DNA of 64,000 nucleotides from Chitinophagaceae bacterium (GCA_947456805.1 CANGTN010000002.1:1-64000); one strand, 5' to 3'. Shown: positions 53,067-63,085, counted from the first letter of the stretch. Translations and numbers: made by a program. Notes: a model not told the origin generated them from the letters alone.

Positions 53067-54407
53067 ATGAATCATAGGTTAGTAATACTTGGAGCAGGGG
53101 AAAGTGGAGTGGGTGCTGCATTACTTGCCAAACAAAAAGGTTATGATGTTTTTGTAAGTGATGGCGGTGTAATTAAAGAAAAGTATAAACAAGAGCTCTT
53201 TGAGAATGAAATTGAATTTGAAGAAGGCAATCATTCAGAAGAAAAAATTTTGAATGCAGATGAAGTGATGAAAAGCCCGGGAATACCCGAAAAAAATGAA
53301 ATGGTGAAAATCATTCGTGCAAAAGGTATTTCAATCATCAGTGAATTTGAATTGGCATATCGGTTCAAAGGCTTAAGCAAAATTGTAGGTATTACAGGAA
53401 GCAATGGCAAAAGTACTTGTACCTCTCTGCTTTTTCATATTTGTAAAACTGCCGGCTTGAATTGTGCTCTCGTTGGCAATATTGGTTACAGCATTGCTAA
53501 GCAAATGGCTGAAAACCCGGTTGAATTATATGTTGCAGAAATCAGTTCTTTTCAGTTAGATGACATTCAAACATTCAGACCCGATATAGCGATACTTCTC
53601 AATATCACAGAAGATCATTTAGACAGGTATGAATACAAATTTGAAAACTATATCAATAGCAAATTTAAAATTGCCCAAAACCAAACATTTAACGACTACT
53701 TTATCTACAATTTAGATGATGAAGTCATAACGAACAAATTAATAAAATTAAAACCAAATACTAACCCATTACCATTTTCTATGAAACAAGAAGTAAAAAA
53801 AGGCGGATATATTAAAGGCGACCAGATGATGCTACGTATTCAGGAAGAAAGAGTAAGTATGAGTATTTACGACTTTGCTTTAAAAGGTAAGCACAATAAT
53901 TATAATACTATGGCAGCAGGTATTGCAGCAGCAACGCTCGGAATTCGCAAAGAAAAAATCAGAGAAGCAGTAAAGGACTTTCAAACCTTAGAGCATCGTA
54001 TGGAGTTCGTGGCAACTGTTCGTGGTGTTGAATTCATCAATGACAGTAAAGCAACAAATGTGAATAGCACTTGGTTTGCATTGGAAAGTATGAACAAACC
54101 AACCATACTTATTTTAGGTGGTACAGATAAAGGAAACGATTATTCTTTAATGGACGACTTAATAAAACAAAAAGTGAAAGCAATTATTTGCATGGGCATA
54201 GATAATAAAAAAATTATTGCTGCTTTTAAAGATATCGTACCCTCAATCTTAATTACTGGTTCGGCTAAAGAGGCTGTAAATACTGCATTTAAAATAAGTA
54301 CAAAAGGAGATGTGGTTTTATTAAGTCCTGCTTGTGCAAGTTTTGATTTGTTCAAAAACTATGAAGACAGAGGCAGACAATTTAAAGACGCAGTAAAGGA
54401 ATTATAA
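53067..54407 (+). CDS. murD: UDP-MurNAc-L-alanine:D-glutamate ligase MurD
   Basis: 446 residues. Cytoplasmic ligase adding D-glutamate. The N-terminal UDP-binding domain begins LVILGAGESGVGAALLAK; the ATP loop is GITGSNGKST at 108-117; EISSFQLD, NITEDHLDRY and NDSKATNVNST are the other Mur-ligase blocks, and LLSPACASFDLFKNYEDRG is the MurD-specific C-terminal signature. Length is typical. ATG start 34 bp after mraY; ftsW follows after 24 bp. All residues I would expect for function are present. Confidence 0.97.
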   Translation: MNHRLVILGAGESGVGAALLAKQKGYDVFVSDGGVIKEKYKQELFENEIEFEEGNHSEEKILNADEVMKSPGIPEKNEMVKIIRAKGISIISEFELAYRFKGLSKIVGITGSNGKSTCTSLLFHICKTAGLNCALVGNIGYSIAKQMAENPVELYVAEISSFQLDDIQTFRPDIAILLNITEDHLDRYEYKFENYINSKFKIAQNQTFNDYFIYNLDDEVITNKLIKLKPNTNPLPFSMKQEVKKGGYIKGDQMMLRIQEERVSMSIYDFALKGKHNNYNTMAAGIAAATLGIRKEKIREAVKDFQTLEHRMEFVATVRGVEFINDSKATNVNSTWFALESMNKPTILILGGTDKGNDYSLMDDLIKQKVKAIICMGIDNKKIIAAFKDIVPSILITGSAKEAVNTAFKISTKGDVVLLSPACASFDLFKNYEDRGRQFKDAVKEL

Positions 54408-54431
54408 ATTTTATTTCAACAAATTATTTTT

Positions 54432-55742
54432 TTGGAAGATACACGCAACATAAAAGACATCGCATTTGCTTCACTTAATAAGGAAGCAATCATCAAACGT
54501 ACCCATGGCGACAAATACATATGGGGTATTGTTTTGTTGTTGTCTGTGATATCCATTTTAGTAGTATATAGTGCTACAGGTTCTTTGGCTTATAAAATGA
54601 ATAAAGGCAACAATGAAATTTATTTATTCAAACAATTATCATTTACTTTAGTTGGGTTACTAACAATGTACTTTTTGCATCGCATCAACTATACTTTGTT
54701 CTCAAGCATTGCTACAATAATTTTTGCAATTTCTGTTCCATTATTAGTTTATACATTATTATTTGGAGCTAAAATAAATGAAGGTAGTCGTTGGATTAAA
54801 TTACCAATTATACATCTTACTATACAATCTAGCGATGTTGCTAAACTTGGTCTATTCATGTATATTTCTAAAATCATGAGTAAGAAACAAGATGTTATCA
54901 AAGACTTTAAAAATGGGTTTTTGCCGGTAATAATTCCGGTATTTATTATATGTGGTTTAATCATGCCTGCAAACCTCAGTAATGCACTGCTAACAGGTGC
55001 TACATCACTTTTACTAATGTTTATTGGCAGGATAAGTTTAAAGCATATTTTATTAACAATTTGTGTTGCACTCATCCCAATTTTAATAATTGTTGGCATT
55101 GCTTGGTCAACTTATGATGGTCAACAAGCAACAGATAAATCAAAAGCGACAACCTCGCAAAAATTAAAATCTATTGGTCGTATTGGTACATGGGTAAAAC
55201 GTGTACAAGATCATTTATTTGCACCTTCTACCGAAACACCATACCAAGTGCAACAAGCAAAAATTGCTATTGCAAAAGGTGGAATTTTAATGGGTAAAGG
55301 ACCCGGTAATAGTGAGCAAAGAAATTTTTTACCACAAGCCTACAATGATTTTATTTATTCAATTATTATTGAAGAATATGGGTTGCTGGGTGGTGCTGTT
55401 ATCATTTTTATTTATTTAGTTTTTCTGTTCCGCTGCATTCGGATTTTCAGAAAATGTCCTTATGCTTTTGGTGCATTTTTAGCACTGGCATTGAGTTTCA
55501 CATTGGTGATACAAGCAGTAGCAAACATGGCTGTAAATGTAAATATAGTGCCGGTTACAGGGGTTACCTTACCGCTAGTAAGTATGGGAGGTAGTTCATT
55601 TTTATTTACTTGTGCAGCAATCGGAATTATTTTAAGTGTAGCAAGAAACGTAGAGCAATTAGAAGGAAATACAACAACAGTTGTCAATAATATTGAATCA
55701 AATAATACAACACAAAAAGTGGTCAACCCGGCAATAGCATAA
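54432..55742 (+). CDS. ftsW: Septal glycosyltransferase FtsW (SEDS family)
   Basis: 436 residues from a TTG start at 54432; an ATG is not available before the first membrane helix. About ten membrane helices. SEDS landmarks: VYSATGSLAYKM, INEGSRWIKLP, the loop RVQDHLFAPSTETPYQVQQA, GKGPGNSEQRNFLPQAYNDF, EEYGLLGG, and GVTLPLVSMGGSS. FtsW polymerises lipid II at the septum and pairs with FtsI. A ~35-residue polar C-terminal tail (NTTTVVNNIESNNTTQ) extends beyond the last helix. A 140-bp gap with a short dispersed repeat separates it from murG, the longest break inside the cluster. Confidence 0.95.
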   Translation: MEDTRNIKDIAFASLNKEAIIKRTHGDKYIWGIVLLLSVISILVVYSATGSLAYKMNKGNNEIYLFKQLSFTLVGLLTMYFLHRINYTLFSSIATIIFAISVPLLVYTLLFGAKINEGSRWIKLPIIHLTIQSSDVAKLGLFMYISKIMSKKQDVIKDFKNGFLPVIIPVFIICGLIMPANLSNALLTGATSLLLMFIGRISLKHILLTICVALIPILIIVGIAWSTYDGQQATDKSKATTSQKLKSIGRIGTWVKRVQDHLFAPSTETPYQVQQAKIAIAKGGILMGKGPGNSEQRNFLPQAYNDFIYSIIIEEYGLLGGAVIIFIYLVFLFRCIRIFRKCPYAFGAFLALALSFTLVIQAVANMAVNVNIVPVTGVTLPLVSMGGSSFLFTCAAIGIILSVARNVEQLEGNTTTVVNNIESNNTTQKVVNPAIA

Positions 55743-55755
55743 GTATCAGGCTTTT

Positions 55756-55778
55756 GTTGCGTCGCACGCTTGTACGTT
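55756..55778 (+). repeat. Short dispersed repeat GTTGCGTCGCAC, copy 2
   Basis: GTTGCGTCGCACGCTTGTAC differs from copy 1 (36281) in one base. It starts 14 bp after the ftsW stop and interrupts the otherwise tightly packed dcw cluster. Confidence 0.6.
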
Positions 55779-55882
55779 CTGTTCTTTGTTCAACGTTTAT
55801 CGAATTGATGATTGAAAATAAAAATCAATTGGATAAATTAAAAAAGTGGGTTAGTTGTTTTAAATGTGGATGAAATAATAAA

Positions 55883-56974
55883 ATGAGTAAAAAAATTATC
55901 ATAGCGGGTGGTGGAACAGGCGGACATATTTTTCCGGCTATTGCAATTGCCAATGCTTTGAAAAATTTAGACAGCTCAATTAAAATTTTATTTATCGGGG
56001 CAAAAGGAAAAATGGAAATGGAAAAAATTCCGCAAGCTGGTTACCCGATTATTGGATTGGATATTGCTGGTTTTAACAGAAGTTCTTTGATAAAAAATAT
56101 TGGCTTACCATTTAAATTGTTGAAAAGCTTTTTACAGGTGCGTAATATTTTCAATTCTTTCAAGCCTACTGCTGTGATTGGCGTTGGAGGATATTCTACG
56201 TTTCCGGTTTTAAGGTTTGCACAAAGTAAATGTATTCCAACATTTATTCATGAAAGCAATTCGTTTGCCGGAAAATCAAATATCATGTTGGGAAAAAATG
56301 CTACTAAAATATTTGTTGCAGGAAATGGAATGGAACAATTTTTTCCAAAAGATAAAATTGTCATTACAGGAAATCCAATTCGAAAAATTATTGCACAATC
56401 AACCGTTTCAAAATCTGAAGGGATATCTTTTTTTGGATTGGATTCAAACAAAAAAATAATTCTTGCAGTTGGTGGAAGTTTGGGTGCAAAATCAATTAAT
56501 GAAGCATTGGCAAATCATATTAATGAGTTTGAGAAAAACAATCTTCAGTTGATTTGGCAAACAGGAATCACCACATTTCAAGAATATAAAACAATTGCTG
56601 AAGGCAGAAAAAATATTTGGTGTAATGCTTTTATTAAAGAAATGGAAATGGCTTATGCAGCGGCTGACATTATCATCAGCAGGGCAGGAGCAATGGCTGT
56701 TGCAGAAATTTGTGTAGCTGCAAAACCAACAGTGTTTGTCCCATTCCCATTGGCTGCAGAAGATCATCAAACTACTAATGCAAAGTATTTAGTTAATCAA
56801 CAAGCTGCACTGATGGTAAAAGATAGTGCAGCAAAAAAAGAATTGGTTTCAACAGTAATAGTATTGTCAAAGGACGAAGAACAACAAAAATTATTAAGTA
56901 AAAATTGTCAATCATTAGCAGTTGTAAATGCAGATGAAATGATTGCAAAACAAATTTTGAATTGTATTGAATGA
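55883..56974 (+). CDS. murG: UDP-GlcNAc:lipid I N-acetylglucosaminyltransferase MurG
   Basis: 363 residues, GT-B glycosyltransferase on the inner face of the membrane that makes lipid II. IIIAGGGTGGHIFPAIAIA (residues 5-23) is the donor/acceptor G-loop; VIGVGGYSTFP, FIHESNSFAGKSN, LAVGGSLGAKSINEA, ISRAGAMAVAE and PFPLAAEDHQTTNA are all in place. Length is normal. The 3' end overlaps murC by 4 bp (ATGA), so the two are translationally coupled. Because of the 140-bp gap to ftsW it may have an internal promoter, but I could not identify one with confidence. Confidence 0.97.
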   Translation: MSKKIIIAGGGTGGHIFPAIAIANALKNLDSSIKILFIGAKGKMEMEKIPQAGYPIIGLDIAGFNRSSLIKNIGLPFKLLKSFLQVRNIFNSFKPTAVIGVGGYSTFPVLRFAQSKCIPTFIHESNSFAGKSNIMLGKNATKIFVAGNGMEQFFPKDKIVITGNPIRKIIAQSTVSKSEGISFFGLDSNKKIILAVGGSLGAKSINEALANHINEFEKNNLQLIWQTGITTFQEYKTIAEGRKNIWCNAFIKEMEMAYAAADIIISRAGAMAVAEICVAAKPTVFVPFPLAAEDHQTTNAKYLVNQQAALMVKDSAAKKELVSTVIVLSKDEEQQKLLSKNCQSLAVVNADEMIAKQILNCIE

Positions 56975-58335
56975 GTGATATAAACACCATACAAAAAATA
57001 TATTTTCTAGGAATTGGAGGTATCGGAATGAGTGCCTTGGCTCGCTATTTCAAATCGAAAGGTTGTGTTGTTAGTGGGTACGATAAAACAGCTACTCCAT
57101 TAACAAATGAACTTGAAAATAGTAGCATTGATATTCATTACGAAGAGAATACAGATGCGATTCCAAAGGATGTGGATGTAGTCGTCTATACACCTGCCAT
57201 TCCAAAGAATCATAGTGAATTATTATACTATCAAAATAATAATTACCAGGTTGTAAAAAGAAGTGATGTGCTGCAATGGATTACAGAAAACTCATTCAAC
57301 ATCTGTATTGCAGGTACTCATGGAAAAACAACTGTAACAAGCATGATTGCACATATACTTCGGGATTCTGGATTTGGTTGTAATGCTTTTTTAGGAGGCA
57401 TTGCTTCAAATTACAATACCAATTTTTGGAGTAGTGAAAAAAATGTAGTTGTGGTTGAAGCAGATGAATACGATAGAAGTTTTTTGAAATTAGTACCAGA
57501 TGTTGCAGTGATTACTTCAATGGATCCAGATCACTTAGATATTTATGGTACACCGGAAGAAGTTGAAAATGCATTTATACAATTTTCAAAAAAAATAAAA
57601 CCTAATGGTTGTCTAATAAGCAAGTATGGGCTAAAAAGAGAAAATGAATTATCCGCACATCAACATTATTTATATAGCAATACCAACAATAATGCAAGTG
57701 TTTATGCAACTAACATAGAAGTAATCAACGGTAGTTATGTTTTTGATGTGAATGCTGAAGAATGGAGTATTACTAATATTGATTTGCATATGGGTGGTTT
57801 ACACAATATTGAAAATATTACTGCAGCTATTACAGTTGCCAAATATATTGGTATTGAAGATGATAAAATAAAAAAAGCTGTTGCAACTTTTAAAGGCGTA
57901 AAAAGAAGATTTGAATACATTTTAAAAAAGGATGATGCTATATTAATTGATGATTATGCGCACCATCCCGAAGAGTTGAGAGCTTTGATAAATGGGGTTA
58001 AAAATATTTTTAAAGATAAAAAAGTAACAGTCGTATTTCAGCCGCATTTATACAGCAGAACGAATGATTTGGCAAAGCAATTTGCAGAGAGTTTAGATCT
58101 GGCTGATGAAGTAATTCTGTTGCCAATTTATCCTGCAAGAGAATTGCCAATGGCGGGAGTTGAAAGTAAGATGATTGTTGAAAAAATGGAATCAACAAAA
58201 AAGCATTTATTCTCAAAAGAAGAAATGCAAAATTGGATTTACGTTAATCAACCGGAATTGGTAGTAATGGCTGGCGCAGGTGATATTGATGCTTTGGTAT
58301 TACCTGTTGCAGACATAATGAAAATGTACAAATAA
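56971..58335 (+). CDS. murC: UDP-MurNAc:L-alanine ligase MurC
   Basis: 454 residues. First amino-acid ligase of the stem peptide. N-terminal FLGIGGIGMSALARYFKSKG binds UDP-MurNAc; the ATP loop is AGTHGKTTVTSM at 114-125; VEADEYDRSF and SMDPDHLDIYG follow; DDYAHHPEE is the C-terminal domain signature, and FQPHLYSRTNDL is typical of MurC. Length is normal. Starts inside the last codon of murG (4-bp overlap) and its stop overlaps the ftsQ start by one base, so murG-murC-ftsQ are coupled. Confidence 0.97.
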   Translation: MSDINTIQKIYFLGIGGIGMSALARYFKSKGCVVSGYDKTATPLTNELENSSIDIHYEENTDAIPKDVDVVVYTPAIPKNHSELLYYQNNNYQVVKRSDVLQWITENSFNICIAGTHGKTTVTSMIAHILRDSGFGCNAFLGGIASNYNTNFWSSEKNVVVVEADEYDRSFLKLVPDVAVITSMDPDHLDIYGTPEEVENAFIQFSKKIKPNGCLISKYGLKRENELSAHQHYLYSNTNNNASVYATNIEVINGSYVFDVNAEEWSITNIDLHMGGLHNIENITAAITVAKYIGIEDDKIKKAVATFKGVKRRFEYILKKDDAILIDDYAHHPEELRALINGVKNIFKDKKVTVVFQPHLYSRTNDLAKQFAESLDLADEVILLPIYPARELPMAGVESKMIVEKMESTKKHLFSKEEMQNWIYVNQPELVVMAGAGDIDALVLPVADIMKMYK

Positions 58336-59351
58336 TGAAACAAATCTGGAAGCAAAGAATGATACAAGGGTTGTGGATTGCATTGGGCATCGGCACAATT
58401 GTATTACTTGGAGCTGCCATGCAACAAAAAAATCATAAGATTTGCTCGGACATAAAAATTGAAATCATTGGGACAGTACAACATATGTTTATTGATGAAC
58501 ATGATGTACTTCAGATTCTAAATAGAGATCAAAATATTGTCGGCGCTGAGATGGCTAATATAGACATAAGAACTATGGAGGAAATGCTAGAAAAGAATCC
58601 TTGGGTTCTAAATGCTGAAATGTTCTTTGATAATAAGCAAGTGTTGAATGTAAGTATTACAGAACGTCAACCAATTGCAAGAGTATTCACAGTTCAAGGT
58701 AATTCGTTTTATATAGATTCATCTTGTAATCGATTACCTCTAAGTGAAAAGTTAAGCGCAAGAGTTCCTGTATTTACCAGTTTCACCAATAGCAATGCTG
58801 TGATGTCGCATGGCGATAGTGTATTGTTGAAAGACATTTCAAAACTTGGAGCATTTATCATGGCAGATAGTTTTTTAATGGCTCAAACTGCACAAGTTGA
58901 TATTACACCAAGTGGTAAGTTTGAACTCATACCTGTTGTGGGCAACCATATTGTTGTATTAGGAAATGCTACTGATTTAGAAAATAAATTTAATAGGTTA
59001 TATACTTTTTATAAACACGCATGGTTGCAAAATGGAATGAATAAATATGAAAAAATTGATGTGCAGTTTGACAATCAAGTTGTTGCTTTAAACAGAAATG
59101 CATCTAGAGTATTTATTGATTCTACAAAGGCATTACAAACTTTGAACGGAATGATGTTACAGCAAGGAATTCTAGATTCAGCTCTTACAAAAGTTATTAA
59201 TGAAAAGAAAATTCCGATAAATATTGTAATGGTTAAAGATTCTATAAAAATAAAACCAGCGAAAGCCGAAACTAAAATTAAAACTGAAACTAAAAATAAA
59301 ACTAATAAGCCGCAAAGTCAACAACCAAAGGCGTTGATGCAAAGAAATTAA
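58335..59351 (+). CDS. ftsQ: Cell division protein FtsQ
   Basis: 338 residues. One membrane helix (about residues 11-30, GLWIALGIGTIVLLGAAM) near the N-terminus. A POTRA-like domain (IEIIGTVQHMFIDEHDVLQIL, about 40-110) and the FtsQ/DivIB beta domain (NPWVLNAEMFFDNKQVLNVSITERQPIARVF region) follow. The last ~40 residues are a lysine/threonine-rich tail with repeats of KTETKxK. FtsQ recruits FtsL/FtsB and restrains FtsWI. The start codon overlaps the murC stop (TAATG). Bacteroidota FtsQ diverges from E. coli in sequence, but position and domain order leave little doubt. Confidence 0.9.
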   Translation: MKQIWKQRMIQGLWIALGIGTIVLLGAAMQQKNHKICSDIKIEIIGTVQHMFIDEHDVLQILNRDQNIVGAEMANIDIRTMEEMLEKNPWVLNAEMFFDNKQVLNVSITERQPIARVFTVQGNSFYIDSSCNRLPLSEKLSARVPVFTSFTNSNAVMSHGDSVLLKDISKLGAFIMADSFLMAQTAQVDITPSGKFELIPVVGNHIVVLGNATDLENKFNRLYTFYKHAWLQNGMNKYEKIDVQFDNQVVALNRNASRVFIDSTKALQTLNGMMLQQGILDSALTKVINEKKIPINIVMVKDSIKIKPAKAETKIKTETKNKTNKPQSQQPKALMQRN

Positions 59352-59400
59352 AAGAATAAAACATTAAATAATTAAAAAACAATAACTAAAACAAATATCT

Positions 59401-60780
59401 ATGAGTCAGAATGAATCACCAATTATTGTAGGTCTTGATATCGGAACAACTAAAATTGCTGCCATTGCAGGAAGAAAAAATGAGTTTGGTAAATTAGAAA
59501 TTCTTGGCTTCGGCAGAGCTAATAGTAGCGGTGTGTTGCATGGTCAGGTTCTAAATATCGATCAGACAATTAAAGCTATTCAACAAGCATTGGTAAATTG
59601 TTATGAAAGTAATCCCGAACTTGAAATCAACGAAGTATATGTTGGTATTGCAGGACATCATATCAAGAGTTTACAAACACGTGGTGATGTTGTAAGACAA
59701 GATTCTGAAAATGAAATTCAGCGTTGGGAAATTGATATGTTGATCGAAAATCAACGCAAAACATTTATTCCAGCAGGCGATCAAATTATTGATGTGATTC
59801 CACAAGAATTTTATGTTGATAATAATCAAAACATAAAAGATCCAATCGGTTACAATGGTGTAAAAGTGGGAGCTAATTTTCATATCATCACAGGTGATAG
59901 AAATGCTATTCGTAATATCAATCGTGCTGTTGATAGAAGTAATTTAAAAACAAAAGATTTGGTATTACAACCATTGGCAAGTGCAAGTGCAGTGATGAGT
60001 GATATTGATATGGAAGCCGGTGTTGCTATTTTAGATATTGGTGGAGGCACTAGTGATCTTGCTGTTTTTTATGAAGGCGTTTTAAAACACACTGCCGTTA
60101 TACCATTTGGTGGTGAAAATATTACCAATGATATCCGCATGGGATTGGGTGTTTTAAAACAACAGGCAGAAGCAATGAAAGTTCAATTTGGTAGCGCTTT
60201 AAGCGACGAAGCTAAAGCCAATGCATTCATTACAATCCCAGGATTAAAAGGGATGCCTGCTAAAGAAATAAGTGTGAAAAATTTAGCACAAATTATTCAG
60301 GCAAGAATGAGTGAGATTTTAGATTTTGTTTCTTATCATTTAAAACAAGTTGGGTTGGATAGTCGTGCATTAAATGGAGGGATCATTTTAACAGGTGGTG
60401 GTTCTCAGTTGAAACATTTAATTCAATTAACAGAATATACAACAGGCTTAAATGCAAGAATTGGTTTGCCTAATGAACATTTGGCACCCAACCATATTGA
60501 AGAATTGAAAAAACCAATGTACGCTACTTGCTTAGGCTTGATTTTAAAGGGTTACAGCGATTACGAACATAAGTACAAAGAGTTCAATCAGCAATATAAA
60601 AAAGTAGATGTACCAAGATCTTTAAAAACTACTATCAATGAAGCAGCAACACAACAAGTAGCTGTACAACCAGAAGTAGTTGATGTTAATGACCGTGTTA
60701 TAAAAATTAAATTCTGGGATAGATTTAAAGACAATCTTATTGATTTGTTCAAAGAAGAAGAAGATAAAATGATTAAATAA
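59401..60780 (+). CDS. ftsA: Cell division protein FtsA
   Basis: 459 residues, actin-fold ATPase that tethers FtsZ to the membrane. IIVGLDIGTTKIAAIAG is the phosphate-1 loop; VAILDIGGGTSDLAVFYEGV the phosphate-2 loop; GGIILTGGGSQLKHL the adenosine motif. The 1C domain lies at about residues 85-165. It is longer than E. coli FtsA (420): a linker (~400-440) precedes the C-terminal amphipathic helix, here KFWDRFKDNLIDLFKEEED, which should bind the membrane. It lies 49 bp after ftsQ and 74 bp before ftsZ. Confidence 0.96.
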   Translation: MSQNESPIIVGLDIGTTKIAAIAGRKNEFGKLEILGFGRANSSGVLHGQVLNIDQTIKAIQQALVNCYESNPELEINEVYVGIAGHHIKSLQTRGDVVRQDSENEIQRWEIDMLIENQRKTFIPAGDQIIDVIPQEFYVDNNQNIKDPIGYNGVKVGANFHIITGDRNAIRNINRAVDRSNLKTKDLVLQPLASASAVMSDIDMEAGVAILDIGGGTSDLAVFYEGVLKHTAVIPFGGENITNDIRMGLGVLKQQAEAMKVQFGSALSDEAKANAFITIPGLKGMPAKEISVKNLAQIIQARMSEILDFVSYHLKQVGLDSRALNGGIILTGGGSQLKHLIQLTEYTTGLNARIGLPNEHLAPNHIEELKKPMYATCLGLILKGYSDYEHKYKEFNQQYKKVDVPRSLKTTINEAATQQVAVQPEVVDVNDRVIKIKFWDRFKDNLIDLFKEEEDKMIK

Positions 60781-60854
60781 AAATTACTTACATACTTACT
60801 AACCATTACTACTAACAAACAAATATTACATTCTAACCCATTAAAATTTCAATT

Positions 60855-62726
60855 ATGATTCACTTCGATTTGCCAAAACAAAAATCTTCCATCATCAAAG
60901 TAATCGGTGTAGGTGGCGGAGGAAGCAATGCAGTAAATTATATGTTTTCTCAAGATATTGAAGGCGTTGACTTTATCATTTGTAACACAGATTCAAAAGC
61001 AATTGAACAAAGTAAAGTGCCTAATAAAATTCAATTAGGTCCTCATTTAACACAAGGTCTTGGTGCAGGTGCTAATCCCGAAGTTGGTAAAGCAGCAACT
61101 GAAGAAAGCCTTGAAGAAATCAAGCGTATTCTTGAGGTTAATACCAAAATGGCTTTTATCACTGCCGGTATGGGTGGTGGTACAGGAACAGGTGGCGCTC
61201 CAATCATTTCAAAAATTTGTAAAGACCTAGGGATACTTACAGTAGGTATTGTTACCACACCATTTGGTTTTGAAGGTCCTCGTCGTATGCAACAAGCTGA
61301 GGAAGGTATCAAACAATTAAAGCCTTATGTTGATACATTATTAGTGATTAGCAATGATAAGTTGCGCATGCAATACGGCAACTTAAAAATGAAAGAAGCT
61401 TTTACAAAAGCCGATAATGTTTTGGCAACAGCTGCAAAATGTATTACTGATATTATCAATAGTCGCGGACATATTATTGTAGACTTTGCCGATGTATGTA
61501 CAGTGATGAAAAATGGTGGTGTTGCAATTTTAGGTAAAGCTGAAATTGAAGGTGAAGACAGAGCACAACGTGCAATTGAAGAAGCATTGAATAGTCCGTT
61601 ATTGAATGACAGCGACATCAAAGGTGCAAAATGGATTTTAATCAACATCAATAGTGCAGAAGGAGATGATGAGTGTACAATGGATGAATTAGAAACCATC
61701 AATAATTACTTACGTATGCAAGCCGGTGAAAGTACTGACGTTATTGTAGGCACAGGCTACGACAATAATTTGGGTGGTAAAATTAGCATTACATTAGTAG
61801 CAACAGGTTTCGATGCAAAAGATCCATTTGCAAAACACGTTCCTGTTAAAAAAGTGGAACCTGTTCAAGAAAAAATTGTAATGACTTTGGGTGTTGAAAA
61901 TGAAGAGAAGAAACTTGAAAAACAAGTTTTCGAACAACAAACTTTGCCTTTAGAGTTTCAACAACAAAATAGCATTAGTAGTGAGCCGTTAAACGTTTAT
62001 CATAATTTTAATGATGCTTACAATATGCCGGTAGTTGAAGATCTTACACCAACATTGAATGAGATTGTAGAAACAACACCTATTCAAAATGAAGTTGTGA
62101 CTATGATTCAGGAAGATGAAAATACTGTGTATCATTTTGAATTATCAACTGAAATTTCGGAACCGGTTATTGCTGAAACACCAATAGCAGATCCTATTGA
62201 ACAATTTCAAAATATAACTCAAACAAATTCTTTTTTAACAAGACCTACCAATATTTATGCCGATGTACTTCAAGAAAACATTGAAGTGAAACCTGAGACA
62301 ATACAAGAGGTACAGCCAAATATTGAAGCGGCACAAGAGCAACCTGAAATAGAAATGACTTTGGTAATGAGAGAAGAAATTCAGGAAGTTGAAAAAGTAG
62401 TTCCAACACTTTCTATACATGAAGAAACAAATGTTTCAAGCATTACAGAAATGGACCCAACTATGTTTGATGAAGGTGAAGAACAAAGACGAAGAGCTGC
62501 AGAAAGAATTCAGAAGTTGCGTAATCTTTCTTTTAATAATACCAATGAAGCTAACTCAGAGTTCGATGCTGTCCCTGCTTACATCCGTCGTAACATGGAG
62601 TTGTTTGGAAATACACTTACATCCGTAGAAAATTTTTACAGTAAATACACCGTTAACAAGGAAGAAAATAATAACGGACCAATTTCCAGTATCAACACTT
62701 TTTTAGATGGTAAAAAACCTGATTAA
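60855..62726 (+). CDS. ftsZ: Cell division protein FtsZ with a long acidic C-terminal linker
   Basis: 623 residues, much longer than E. coli FtsZ (383). The tubulin-fold GTPase occupies about 1-325: GVGGGGSNAVNYM, the tubulin signature GGGTGTGG at 107-114, and NTDSKAIE. From ~330 to ~555 an acidic, Glu/Gln-rich linker of low complexity follows. Then RRRAAERIQKLRNLSFN and PAYIRRNMELFG, and the final 16 residues (GPISSINTFLDGKKPD) resemble the conserved C-terminal peptide that binds FtsA. Bacteroidota FtsZ often carries such long linkers. FtsZ polymerises with GTP to form the Z ring. A strong terminator closes the dcw cluster downstream. Confidence 0.97.
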   Translation: MIHFDLPKQKSSIIKVIGVGGGGSNAVNYMFSQDIEGVDFIICNTDSKAIEQSKVPNKIQLGPHLTQGLGAGANPEVGKAATEESLEEIKRILEVNTKMAFITAGMGGGTGTGGAPIISKICKDLGILTVGIVTTPFGFEGPRRMQQAEEGIKQLKPYVDTLLVISNDKLRMQYGNLKMKEAFTKADNVLATAAKCITDIINSRGHIIVDFADVCTVMKNGGVAILGKAEIEGEDRAQRAIEEALNSPLLNDSDIKGAKWILININSAEGDDECTMDELETINNYLRMQAGESTDVIVGTGYDNNLGGKISITLVATGFDAKDPFAKHVPVKKVEPVQEKIVMTLGVENEEKKLEKQVFEQQTLPLEFQQQNSISSEPLNVYHNFNDAYNMPVVEDLTPTLNEIVETTPIQNEVVTMIQEDENTVYHFELSTEISEPVIAETPIADPIEQFQNITQTNSFLTRPTNIYADVLQENIEVKPETIQEVQPNIEAAQEQPEIEMTLVMREEIQEVEKVVPTLSIHEETNVSSITEMDPTMFDEGEEQRRRAAERIQKLRNLSFNNTNEANSEFDAVPAYIRRNMELFGNTLTSVENFYSKYTVNKEENNNGPISSINTFLDGKKPD

Positions 62727-62760
62727 TATTTTAGATTGTTAAGTTTTGTTTTGTTGTTTA

Positions 62761-62792
62761 TCCTCCCAATAAAAGTTGGGAGGATTTTTTTT
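62761..62792 (+). terminator. dcw cluster terminator after ftsZ
   Basis: TCCTCCCAA at 62761-62769 pairs with TTGGGAGGA at 62776-62784 over a 6-nt loop, followed by eight T. A strong intrinsic terminator 34 bp after the ftsZ stop. Confidence 0.93.
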
Positions 62793-62837
62793 AATTTTTT
62801 GGGCTGTTATCAATAAAATATCATTCAACTTTTGTTC

Positions 62838-62901
62838 AGGCTGTTCGTTGCAAGTCCTTGCTTCTGCGTCGCTGCGGGCTTTCCACTGCCATCCTGCAGC
62901 C
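62838..62901 (-). repeat. Dispersed downstream element, copy C (short form)
   Basis: On the minus strand GGATGGCAGTGGAAAGCCCGCAGCGACG aligns with GGATTG-AG-GG and AAAGCCC of copies A and B but lacks the hairpin insert between them; GCAAGGACTTGCAACG (a small inverted repeat) follows. It lies after the ftsZ terminator. Confidence 0.6.
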
Positions 62902-63085
62902 ATTGAACTGAAGAATTAATCATCAACTGAAATTTTTTAAATTAAATAATAAAAACTAAAAATTATTTTGGTGTATTAAAAATTAGCAAATTCATATTGT
63001 GATGAATATTTATAGATAGTAAAGCTGCATTGCTAATAAACTTGAAACACCAATAATTGAATATTTTTTTAAAACTTCTCTGTAT

